DNA from: Oligoflexia bacterium
Lineage (GTDB): Bacteria; Bdellovibrionota; UBA1018
Assembly (NCBI GenBank): GCA_031292385.1
Contig: JARLHE010000051.1
Span: 61,419 to 125,418 of the forward strand
Length of the DNA: 64,000 nt
Direction: 5' to 3'
Both the position numbers and the translations under genes were made by a program. The notes under the pieces were generated by a model, which made no database searches, had not been told where the DNA came from, and worked only from the letters and a program-made list of their open reading frames with translations. The stretch's first letter is position 1; the number at the start of each line of letters is the position of its first letter. Shown in pieces: positions 51,760 through 59,868 of this stretch.

Positions 51760-52935
51760 ATGAAACTTGGTTTCAATCACGGAAACAGAGCGGCGATCCT
51801 GTTCGCGTTGTCCTTGAGCATTTCTTTGGTTTCGAAAATGGCCTTTCCGGATCAAGGGAGAGTCGAAATGAAACCCCACTTCCATATCAACATCGACCCT
51901 CAAAGGCGGGGCACGACGACCCAAGCCCCGTCGGGATATTCGCCCGCGCAAATCAAAAAAGGCTATGCCTTCAACAGCGTCAGCCAAACCGGCGCGGGCC
52001 AAACCATCGCCATCGTCGATGCGTACGGCAGCAAAAACATTCAATCGGACGCGGCGACCTTTTCATCCTATTTCGGCCTGCCCGCGCCCCAAATCACCAT
52101 CGCGTACCCAGGCGGCGTACCCTCCACCTCGGATGCGGGGTGGGCGCTTGAAACTTCCCTCGACGTTGAATGGGCGCACGCCATGGCTCCCGGAGCGAAA
52201 ATCCTTCTCGTCGTCGCGAAATCCTCTTCGCTGACGGACCTGCTCGCCGCCGTGAAGTATGCTTCGCAGAACGCCGCGCAGGTTTCCATGAGCTGGGGCG
52301 CATCGGAGTTCTCGTCGGAAACCAGTTATGACTCCTACTTCACCCAGGCCGGCGTTTCGTATTTCGCCTCTTCGGGAGACAGCGGAACCGGAGTAATCTG
52401 GCCATCGGCGTCGCCGAACGTCGTCGCGGTCGGAGGCACCACTTTGACCCTGGACTCATCGGGCAACTTCGTTTCGGAAACCGCCTGGTCCGGAAGCGGC
52501 GGCGGTATCAGCCAGTACGAAAAAGAGCCCAGCTTCCAAAACACCTGGCAAAGCAGCGGCCATCGTGAAATTCCCGATGTCAGCTATGACGCCAATCCGA
52601 GCACCGGGGTGGCCGTGTACGACACGGTCGCCTATAGCGGCATGAGCGGCTGGTTCGAAGTCGGCGGCACGAGCGCGGGCGCCCCTCAATGGGCCGCGAT
52701 CGCCGCTCTGATCAACGAAAGCATTTCGTCGCCCGAAAATGGTGGGAATTCGGGCCTCTACTCCCTGGCGGGAACCCCCAGCTCGATCAGCAGCGACTTC
52801 AGGGAAATCGTTTCGGGATGCAACAGCACGAAGCAATCGACCCTGACTTGCGCGCATGCCGGCTACAACACGGTAACGGGCCTCGGCTCGCCCGACGCGA
52901 GCCTTCTCGTGCCAGCCTGGATCACCGCTGAATAA
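51760..52935 (+). CDS. Sedolisin-type serine carboxyl peptidase (S53), no propeptide
   Basis: Secreted protease. A signal peptide-like start (AAILFALSLSISLVSKMAF) is followed directly by the catalytic domain. Active-site residues are in WALETSLDVEWAHAMAPGA (Glu and Asp) and GGTSAGAPQWAA (Ser); the Ca2+ site is DFREIVSG with GYNTVTGLGSPD. Normal S53 enzymes have a 180-residue activation domain; it is absent here, leaving 391 residues in all. GGGAGGG precedes the ATG at 51760, so the upstream frame is not used. It probably degrades proteins at low pH. It converges on the trehalase gene. Confidence 0.85.
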   Translation: MKLGFNHGNRAAILFALSLSISLVSKMAFPDQGRVEMKPHFHINIDPQRRGTTTQAPSGYSPAQIKKGYAFNSVSQTGAGQTIAIVDAYGSKNIQSDAATFSSYFGLPAPQITIAYPGGVPSTSDAGWALETSLDVEWAHAMAPGAKILLVVAKSSSLTDLLAAVKYASQNAAQVSMSWGASEFSSETSYDSYFTQAGVSYFASSGDSGTGVIWPSASPNVVAVGGTTLTLDSSGNFVSETAWSGSGGGISQYEKEPSFQNTWQSSGHREIPDVSYDANPSTGVAVYDTVAYSGMSGWFEVGGTSAGAPQWAAIAALINESISSPENGGNSGLYSLAGTPSSISSDFREIVSGCNSTKQSTLTCAHAGYNTVTGLGSPDASLLVPAWITAE

Positions 52936-52938
52936 CCC

Positions 52939-54651
52939 TCACGACACGGGCTCTGGTTGAACGCCTAAAATCTCGACCAGGGCCCAGTCGAAAATCCCGT
53001 TGGTCCACAGAAAGCCCGGCTGCGGAGAATACTTCGTCGTATCCGCCTCGGGCTTCGACCTTTTTTGAACGTCAACTCGCTCGAAGAGAACACCGCTTTG
53101 ACGATAGATCTTGGCGTTCACCTCGACCCATTTTCGAGCAAGACGTCTCGCATCGGCAGCATAGCCGTAATCACGCAGCCCTGCGATCGCGAAAAACTGA
53201 AAAGGAGCCCAACCGTTATTTCCATCCCATTGATAGGTAGAATGAGAAACATCGGACGCGCGAATCCCGCCCGGTCCTTCAAGAATCGAAAGCTGGTCGC
53301 GAATCAGCTTGGCTTGCGCGGGCGTGGCGACTCGCGCGAAGAGCGTCGCGAAAAGATCACCGGAAACCGCGTTCACGCGCCGATGCGTTCTTAAATTATA
53401 ATTCTCAAACCGTCCGCGGACGGGATCCCAAAGATAGCGGTTCATCGCGGCCAGCCGCTTACTCGCGGCGGCACGATATCGCCCGGCTTCGCCGCCATGG
53501 CCCAACTCTTCGGCCATCCAAGCCAAATCCGTCTCGGTTTTGTACAAAAGCGAATTCAAAAGCACCCCCGCGATGCGCGTCGCCTCCCCTTGAAACGTTT
53601 CCGTGAAGTCGAGACCTGACTCGGCTGCCGCGCGCACGTCGCGATAAGTCTTTCCGAGCGCACGCTCATTATCCGAGCCGTGTCTTTCCGGCCGGGGGGT
53701 ATCGAGCGCGTCCCAATGATGATTGAGCCCCGTCTCCGCGTCATAGCGAGTTTTCGGATTCATCCAAAACTTCGCGTAATCTCGCTCGATCAGCGGATAC
53801 GCACGCCGGGCCAGCCAGTCTTTCAGATGCGCTCTTTCGTCCGGGGCAGCGCCTCTCATGCTCGCCTCGTAAACGTCGCGCACCAAACTTGAAAGCACCG
53901 GAGGCTGCGAGCGCGAAAGATAATAATCTCGCCCACCGTTCGGAACGAAGCCGTATCGGCGGACGCTCGAGAGAAAATTCTCCGCCTGCATACGCGCCAG
54001 CTCAAGCCGATGCGTGGCAATAAGCCCTTTTGCCCCGAAATAAGAATCCCAGTAATACGATTCCTGAAATCGCCCCGCCGGAATCAAAACCGGGTACGGC
54101 GAATCCAGAAGGCTACCGCCTTTCAATGGATCGGTCTTTCGAACGAGATCGGACCAGGTTCGCTCCGTGTAATCAAACGTCGCGTCAATTTCAGCGTCTC
54201 CGGTTTTGACTTTCCACCCGGGCTTCGTAAGCCCGGGAACCTTCTGAAGCCGTCCTCCCGGCTCGTAAACCGCTTCGATAAAGAACTTGAGAAAGGCCCT
54301 CTCCCCTTCCTCTCCCGATTTTCCCGCCTTTCGGACCATTTCCCGGCCCTGAGCCCTGAGCCTTTCCAGCTGCACCGCGGTGAGATCTTTGGGTCGGAGA
54401 TCAGCGAGGTATTTGAAATCGTCGAAAACGTAAAGCTCGCGAGCCCGCTCGAGAACCGGGTCCGTCATGCCGGCGGATGGGCCCGGATAGTCGCGTAACG
54501 GGGTCGGGGAGGTTTCCGTAATGCGGAGCTCCTGGACGGAAGGAATCTCAGGATAAGCGACTGAACGCGAATCGGCCGAAGCAAACCCCGCGGCGAAAAG
54601 CGCGGTTGCGGCAAAGATCAGCAGGATTTCTTTCGGCTTCCGCGACCTCAC
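52939..54651 (-). CDS. treA: Periplasmic trehalase (GH37)
   Basis: Splits trehalose to two glucoses in the periplasm. A signal peptide (EILLIFAATALFAAGFASA) leads to the GH37 domain of about 540 residues. Signature one is PAGRFQESYYWDSYF and signature two QWDGNNGWAPFQ; also seen are YGFVPNGGRDYYLSRSQPP and RYDAETGLNHHWD. The start is GTG at 54651. No sugar uptake genes lie next to it. Confidence 0.92.
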   Translation of the reverse strand: MRSRKPKEILLIFAATALFAAGFASADSRSVAYPEIPSVQELRITETSPTPLRDYPGPSAGMTDPVLERARELYVFDDFKYLADLRPKDLTAVQLERLRAQGREMVRKAGKSGEEGERAFLKFFIEAVYEPGGRLQKVPGLTKPGWKVKTGDAEIDATFDYTERTWSDLVRKTDPLKGGSLLDSPYPVLIPAGRFQESYYWDSYFGAKGLIATHRLELARMQAENFLSSVRRYGFVPNGGRDYYLSRSQPPVLSSLVRDVYEASMRGAAPDERAHLKDWLARRAYPLIERDYAKFWMNPKTRYDAETGLNHHWDALDTPRPERHGSDNERALGKTYRDVRAAAESGLDFTETFQGEATRIAGVLLNSLLYKTETDLAWMAEELGHGGEAGRYRAAASKRLAAMNRYLWDPVRGRFENYNLRTHRRVNAVSGDLFATLFARVATPAQAKLIRDQLSILEGPGGIRASDVSHSTYQWDGNNGWAPFQFFAIAGLRDYGYAADARRLARKWVEVNAKIYRQSGVLFERVDVQKRSKPEADTTKYSPQPGFLWTNGIFDWALVEILGVQPEPVS

Positions 54652-54682
54652 CCCGCGCTTCTAGCCTAATAAAATCGTGGGC

Positions 54683-55657
54683 TCAACTTGCTTTTGTCGT
54701 GACGAAGATCTTCGAAAATTTATCCAAAAGCGATAGATCGAATTTGCCGCGGTCCTCCACCATGACTTCGATCGCCTTGACCGGAGTAAAGGCCTCGTCA
54801 CGGAAAGGCCGGACGCAGAGCAGCGCGGAAAAGCAATCCGCGATCGCCACGATCTTCGCGAGATAATAAATCTGCTTATCGTGGAGGCCGTTCGGGTAGC
54901 CTCGCCCGTTGGGTTGCTCATGATGCTGGAGAACGATCATGCGCACTTCCGGATTGACCGATTTGACCGAATCGAGCATCCGCTTCGCGAGCTCGGGATG
55001 GGTTTGGATCTCCCGCCGCTCTTCCCCCGCGAGCTCGGCTCTCTCCTCCGGATCAAAGGTCATCATGCTCATGCCGATATCGTGAAGCAAAGCGCCCAGC
55101 CCTAGTGTAGTCAGGGTTTTTTCGCTCTCCAGATTTTCCGCCTTGGCGAGCAAAAGCGCGAAAACGCTCGTCATCAGGGCATGCTTGATCAGATAAGGAT
55201 GACGGCTCAGAAGCCGGAACACGCGAAACAGCGATTTGGGATCGTTTGCCAGCACGTCGATGCAGCCTTTGATGGTGGTCATGGCGTAGCCGATGGACTT
55301 TCCATCGACGTGCTTTTTGACAACCAAATCGAGCATCGTCAGATTGGTCATCTCTTTGATGACCGCCACGACTTGCTCGCCTGCGGCGGACTTTTGCTGA
55401 AAAAGCGCATGCGCGACCTGCTCGACATAGAGCAGGTACTGGCGATAGTCGTCCTGATGGACGAAAAAGTCCTCGACGCCCTTTCCGGTCTCGTAGCTCG
55501 CGAAACGGACCGCCTCGACCTCCTCTCCCTTCGGAAAGAGCTTGGTGTAGGTGTTCTCGCCGCGGCGGATAAAGATACTGAATGGCAAAGGCCCGGCAAT
55601 CCGTCGAATGACCTCGGTAGTAACCGCCACGAACTCGGAATCGAAAATAGTTGCCAT
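54683..55657 (-). CDS. HD-GYP domain protein (probable c-di-GMP phosphodiesterase)
   Basis: The 324-residue protein has an N-terminal region without a recognised sensor fold and a C-terminal HD-GYP domain. The metal ligands are RHPYLIKHALMTSVF, LLHDIGMSMM, THPELAKRML and LQHHEQPNGRGYPNGL (the GYP motif), then AIADCFSALLCVRPFRDEAFTP. Such enzymes hydrolyse cyclic di-GMP. The Bdellovibrio group is rich in this kind of signalling. It is adjacent to the trehalase, same strand, 31 nt gap. Confidence 0.85.
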   Translation of the reverse strand: MATIFDSEFVAVTTEVIRRIAGPLPFSIFIRRGENTYTKLFPKGEEVEAVRFASYETGKGVEDFFVHQDDYRQYLLYVEQVAHALFQQKSAAGEQVVAVIKEMTNLTMLDLVVKKHVDGKSIGYAMTTIKGCIDVLANDPKSLFRVFRLLSRHPYLIKHALMTSVFALLLAKAENLESEKTLTTLGLGALLHDIGMSMMTFDPEERAELAGEERREIQTHPELAKRMLDSVKSVNPEVRMIVLQHHEQPNGRGYPNGLHDKQIYYLAKIVAIADCFSALLCVRPFRDEAFTPVKAIEVMVEDRGKFDLSLLDKFSKIFVTTKAS

Positions 55658-56090
55658 TCGAATAGTTTACCCAGACTCGATGAACTGCACAACTCCCCGA
55701 TCATCAACGAACTTGCCGGAAAGATAGGGAATTTAAAAATTCCCCGCACAGTTCCGAGGCGATCTCCCAGATGCAAAGCACATATGCCTGTATTTTTTTC
55801 AAAGCCCCCTATCCACTCATCTCTCAACTTGCGTCGTTCCGCCCGATTCCGCCCCATTTCTCCTCATGAGACAAACTAGCCCGCCATTTGAGACAAATTA
55901 CCCACCACCGAACACATACCCCTCCTGAAACCGCATAAAACGCACTTCAAGGGCCAAACGAACGGCATAACAGTTGCTCTAAGCCATTTCACGAATTATA
56001 GGTAACAGCCCCGAGAGGGGCGGGGTCTACGGCATAAGATTTAGGGCTTTAAACTCTCAACTTTGAACCATTAAGAAAGGGTAATTTAAA
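55658..56090 (+). promoter_or_regulatory. Leader region with sigma-54-like promoter and GC hairpin
   Basis: This 430-nt gap before the next gene has a GG-N10-GC arrangement (GG at 55964-55965, GC at 55976-55977, reading GGCATAACAGTTGC), close to the -24/-12 sigma-54 consensus. Later GCCCC-GAGA-GGGGC near 56009 forms a perfect short stem. Two copies of TGAGACAAA occur near 55866 and 55887. Nothing coding is seen. The promoter is a guess from pattern only. Confidence 0.4.
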
Positions 56091-56825
56091 ATGACAAGAG
56101 AAATTATTTTCGCAGCGATTTGTTTACTAACTACCGCCAGCGCCTGGGCTCAATCCGCCCCGACCGGCACTCCGACGATCCTGAACGTCAGCCAGATCTT
56201 CGTTCCGCCCGGGTTCGACAACAACGACAACGTTCAAGTGATTTTGCGCTCGAACGTTCCGAACACCTGCTACAAAATCTCGAACCCCATCTCGCATGTG
56301 GATCTCGCGACCCAGACGATTTACGTCGCGGCACAAGGCTTCCGTACGGCCGGCGAGTTCTGCGGCGAGATTTTCATCGTATTCAATCAAACGGTGAACC
56401 TGGGACGCCTTCCTTCCGGCGACTACAAGGTCGTACAAATCAAGCCTGATGGAACCGAAGGAACGCAAGCTGAGTTGACGGTCGCGACCGCTAAGCCGAC
56501 CTGGACTGAAGACAATCTCTACGCTTCGGTCGACCAGGCGTTTGTCGACACCTCGACCGGCACTCCGGTAGTGCGTCTTGTCGGTACGCTCCCAAGCCCA
56601 TGCTTCGCCATGCAGGAGATCCATGTGCTTCACAGAGCCGCGCACATTGTCGAAGTGCTTCCGGTCATGGCGCCGGTCACCACTCAAGACCAAATGGCGA
56701 GCTGCTCCGGAAAGCCGGTACCGTTTGACGTGACCGAAACGTTGCCTGCGGTCGAACCGGGTGCATGGCTGCTCTATACGCGTTCGATCAACGGCCAATC
56801 GCTCGTGAACGTCCAAGCGTTCTAA
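56091..56825 (+). CDS. Secreted protein of unknown function
   Basis: The protein is 244 residues. The signal peptide MTREIIFAAICLLTTASAWA ends near residue 20. The mature part has two related halves, each with a pair of cysteines and a beta-rich pattern (NVQVILRSNVPNTCYKIS...EFCGEIFIVFNQTV; PVVRLVGTLPSPCFAMQEIHVL...ASCSGKPVPF). This suggests two Ig-like domains, each with a disulphide. No family is recognised. A possible sigma-54 promoter lies upstream. It converges on the HEAT protein with a 1-nt gap. Confidence 0.65.
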   Translation: MTREIIFAAICLLTTASAWAQSAPTGTPTILNVSQIFVPPGFDNNDNVQVILRSNVPNTCYKISNPISHVDLATQTIYVAAQGFRTAGEFCGEIFIVFNQTVNLGRLPSGDYKVVQIKPDGTEGTQAELTVATAKPTWTEDNLYASVDQAFVDTSTGTPVVRLVGTLPSPCFAMQEIHVLHRAAHIVEVLPVMAPVTTQDQMASCSGKPVPFDVTETLPAVEPGAWLLYTRSINGQSLVNVQAF

Positions 56826-56826
56826 G

Positions 56827-58506
56827 TCAGCGACTGGCAAGAAGCGCCTGACAGCCGTTTTGGATCGAGGGGACCGTTTCAGTCGAAGCACAAGACTGAA
56901 GAGGCGCACGGAACCCCTCGCTCCACTGAGCCGATCCCATCGCATTCAGTGACGCTTGCCGGACCAACGGACTGGAATCATTCAAAGACGCAGCCAAAAG
57001 CTGCGTCGAAGCGTCTCCACTCATGAATCGCAAAGCAAACACCGCCGTCGCCCGAAGAGATGCATCCGCCGAGGAGTTCTGCACCTCTTGGGAAATCACA
57101 GAAAAATAATCGTTCTTTCCGCTATTTCCCATCGCACTCAAAGCGGCGGCCTGATCTGAAGGCGTACTCGCCTGGCTCCAACTGGCCGAAAGCAAAGCCA
57201 CCGTTGCCGGATCGGTCCCCGAATTTTTTTGTAGCGAAGCCCCGAGCGCATAAGCGGCGCCGTGAGACAGGTCCGGATTGCTGTCGTTCTGCACTTCACC
57301 GGCGAGAAAATCCCGAGTCGGCGCCACGAGCGACGCCTGCGTCGTCGTCATCGCCGAAAGAATCGACCCCTTGCCGGACGTAGGGCAAGAGTCATCTTGA
57401 TAAATCGTGATCAATGCCGCTTGCGCTTGCGGCGTGCCGGCGGTGGCAAGCGCGCCGACGATCGTTTGAAAGAGCTTGGACCCCGCCCCGAGGGCGATCG
57501 CTCCCTGGGAGCGCAGCAAGGACAAAGACTCCGCGACCGCATCCGGATGGCTGCGCATGAGCGCGGCGAGATCCCCGAAAACCCGAAGGCGCTCGGAAGC
57601 CGGCATGCCGTCCAGCTGCAGTAACTCCTTCATCAGAGCAGCGGAATCCACACGGGAGGCAGATCCGGGAGTCACGCTTTCAAGCGTGACTTCTTGCTCC
57701 TCCGTGGCATTGGACAATGCGGACAAATCGAAGGGCGGACTGTCCTGGGTCGATGCCCACTGAATATGGAAATGACTTTCCGAGCCTAACGAAAAGCCTC
57801 CCTGCTTCATGCGAGTGCTTTCATCACCGCCGAGCTCCGCCGGCAGGCCGATCGACGGATCCCAACGAAGGCTGTGAAGGGACGATACGATCTCGGGCCG
57901 ATTGGCCCCGGATAAATAGCGGATCTTGGATTTCGTTCTCCGCAAAGGCGAAACCTCTTGCTCCCGCGCCTCGAACTCCCCGACGGTGTCTCGATTCAGC
58001 GGGAAATCCCATTCGGCCAGCAGATCCTTCACGATCGCGACCTCTTGGCCATGAGCGCTTTCGGGCGTCACGAGAAAAGTCATCGTTTTTCCGGTCGCGC
58101 TGATTTTCACCCTCATCGGGCCGGAATTTAATTTCGGTTGCTCGACAAGGTGATTTTCCACTCGGGCCTCGAAGCCGTTTTCATTCGCGCGCAGCACGTC
58201 CAGAAAAAAGGTGCCATGATAAACCAGGTCGCGCGGCTCGGCGCTCATGCCGCTCAGCCGGATTTTCCGTTCATAGAAATAGGCGTAACGCTTTTTTTCA
58301 GTTGGCCGAAAACGCAGATCTTTCTCCACGGCTTCAGCTTGGCTCAAATGGACCGAAGCAGGAGACCGGCTCGACTCGCTTTTATCGCTGGTCGAGCCTA
58401 ACGGGCTCAGACTCTTCCACGCCTGCTGCGCGCCCTTCGGCGAAGAAACGCCCGCCACTGCCGCCAATGTTAAGGAAGCAAGCACCCACTTCAAGGAGCT
58501 GGACAT
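56827..58506 (-). CDS. Exported HEAT-repeat protein, vitellogenin/LLTP-like pattern
   Basis: The 559-residue exported protein has a signal peptide (WVLASLTLAAVAGVSS). An N-terminal beta-rich part (residues 65-290: KRYAYFYERKIRLSG, LVYHGTFFLDVLRANENGFEARVENHL) is followed by a helical superhelix with LLQLDGMPASERLRVFGDLAALMR, FQTIVGALATAGTPQAQAALITIYQ and LRATAVFALRFMSGD. A beta N-terminal domain plus HEAT-like helices recalls large lipid transfer proteins (vitellogenin/apoB). That link is by pattern only. Its start overlaps the upstream gene by 16 nt. Confidence 0.55.
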   Translation of the reverse strand: MSSSLKWVLASLTLAAVAGVSSPKGAQQAWKSLSPLGSTSDKSESSRSPASVHLSQAEAVEKDLRFRPTEKKRYAYFYERKIRLSGMSAEPRDLVYHGTFFLDVLRANENGFEARVENHLVEQPKLNSGPMRVKISATGKTMTFLVTPESAHGQEVAIVKDLLAEWDFPLNRDTVGEFEAREQEVSPLRRTKSKIRYLSGANRPEIVSSLHSLRWDPSIGLPAELGGDESTRMKQGGFSLGSESHFHIQWASTQDSPPFDLSALSNATEEQEVTLESVTPGSASRVDSAALMKELLQLDGMPASERLRVFGDLAALMRSHPDAVAESLSLLRSQGAIALGAGSKLFQTIVGALATAGTPQAQAALITIYQDDSCPTSGKGSILSAMTTTQASLVAPTRDFLAGEVQNDSNPDLSHGAAYALGASLQKNSGTDPATVALLSASWSQASTPSDQAAALSAMGNSGKNDYFSVISQEVQNSSADASLRATAVFALRFMSGDASTQLLAASLNDSSPLVRQASLNAMGSAQWSEGFRAPLQSCASTETVPSIQNGCQALLASR

Positions 58507-59318
58507 ACCGAGCCCCCTGCGGTGAAACAGGTCCCCTTCGCAGTGTACAGATCATTTTCCCAAAGCCGCTGCCAACCCACGACGAGGATGTCGAAGAAAT
58601 CAGCGAAAAGATATATCTTGCCGCTGAGGAATTCGGCATAGGCCGCGATGGAGGCCTGAGGCGACGCTCCGTTGAAGAAAAACTGCGACTGCACGGTCGC
58701 CTGGGCATCGAGCAAATCCAGTTGCCCCCCTATTCCCGCCCGAATCGCGATCAAACTCGCGTCGCCCTCGATAAAACCCGCGCCGTTCACGTTCGCGGTC
58801 AAATTCACGCCCAAAACGGAAAGGCTCGGATCCGAAACAAAGATCTCCGGAGTCATGCGTGCTTGAATATTCGCGTCGAAGCGCGCCCCCGCGGCGATCT
58901 GCAGGATCAATGGCCCCACCGGATAATTCACCAGCGGAACCCGAATCTCGGTTGGAGCAAGTCCCGCCGTGAACCCGAAAATTCCCGCGTCATCATGAAA
59001 ATAGGCGCTTTGATCGAAAACCCGGTACCCGAACGAATAAACCTCGTTATAGGTAGTGCCACCAATGGTCATCGGCGGATTCACATACGATTGCAAAGCC
59101 GGCAGATTATTACCGAGAACCGTCAACGTCGCGTTTGAAACGAGCTGATTCGTCCCGCTGGGCGTACCGCTCACGGTGCTTGCTCCGATGGACTGCCCTA
59201 AAACTTTTGTCGATTGGCTCTGTTGAAAAACAGAGGAATCAGTGCCCACCGCACCGGCAACGGAGGTCAGTAACAACCCAACTGAAGAAATGACGCACTT
59301 AGTCGATAAATTGCGCAT
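58491..59318 (-). CDS. Secreted partner protein of unknown function
   Basis: This exported 275-residue protein has a signal peptide (CVISSVGLLLTSVAGAVG). The mature part is beta-rich with repeated small residues: SFGYRVFDQSAYFHDDAGIFGFTAGLAPTEIRV, then LVNYPVGPLILQIAAGARFDANIQAR and SVLGVNLTANVNGAGFIEGDASL. The C-terminus has two cysteines (GTCFTAGGSVCPAP). No family is recognised. It is first in the operon with the HEAT-repeat protein, whose start overlaps its end, so the two probably work together in the periplasm. Confidence 0.6.
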   Translation of the reverse strand: MRNLSTKCVISSVGLLLTSVAGAVGTDSSVFQQSQSTKVLGQSIGASTVSGTPSGTNQLVSNATLTVLGNNLPALQSYVNPPMTIGGTTYNEVYSFGYRVFDQSAYFHDDAGIFGFTAGLAPTEIRVPLVNYPVGPLILQIAAGARFDANIQARMTPEIFVSDPSLSVLGVNLTANVNGAGFIEGDASLIAIRAGIGGQLDLLDAQATVQSQFFFNGASPQASIAAYAEFLSGKIYLFADFFDILVVGWQRLWENDLYTAKGTCFTAGGSVCPAP

Positions 59319-59327
59319 TTCCCCACA

Positions 59328-59344
59328 TTAACGCGAAGCGTTAA
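59328..59344. promoter_or_regulatory. Palindrome upstream of the HEAT-protein operon
   Basis: TTAACGC and GCGTTAA flank GAA, a perfect 7-bp inverted repeat just 10 nt above the start of the 58491-59318 gene, within an AT-rich stretch that runs to about 59400. It may be an operator. The regulator is unknown. Confidence 0.35.
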
Positions 59345-59439
59345 CTAATGCAAACTATATTTAGAATTATTAACAATTACATAAAACATATAAATAAAGG
59401 TGACTTATGAAGCCGTCATTTTCAACTGACAGGCCTATT

Positions 59440-59752
59440 GGCTGAATTTTGGACTCACTCACGCCGCAGCGCAATATCTGCAACCACCATCGAATGATTA
59501 GTCGCGATGGCGATGAGCCTAGACCTCATCGAGCGCCGCGCAAAGAAATCCTCCCTGAAACATACCCAGCGGATTCGAAAACCGTCGATCAAAACGAAAT
59601 TCGGCCGCGAGCATCTTGCCAGGATCGACGTCGACATAGGTTCGCCCCAAGGTTTCGCCCGAAGGAGGCGGAAGCTGAAGCGCTACGCCGCTTTTCGCGA
59701 ATTCATCGGCCATCTGTTTCATGCTTTTCATGACGCTTTCGTGAACGCTCAT
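59440..59752 (-). pseudogene. Decayed hotdog-fold thioesterase (PaaI-like) gene
   Basis: The start codes for a normal thioesterase beginning: VALQLPPPSGETLGRTYVDV, AAEFRFDRRFSNPLGMFQGGFLCAALDEV. The frame then stops at 59519. A neighbouring frame continues with RLIAIATNHSMVVADIALRRE, which looks like more of the fold, but it also stops soon. The last half of a 140-residue enzyme is missing. It is probably a pseudogene. Confidence 0.5.
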
Positions 59753-59868
59753 AGATGCCGCCGGATCTATCGCACCCGAAAAAAAATATCGACCCGAAGA
59801 TTTTAAATGCGAAACACTTGCAATTACGACCGGGCTGCTTATATAAAACTCTAAACCGGAGGAACTTC

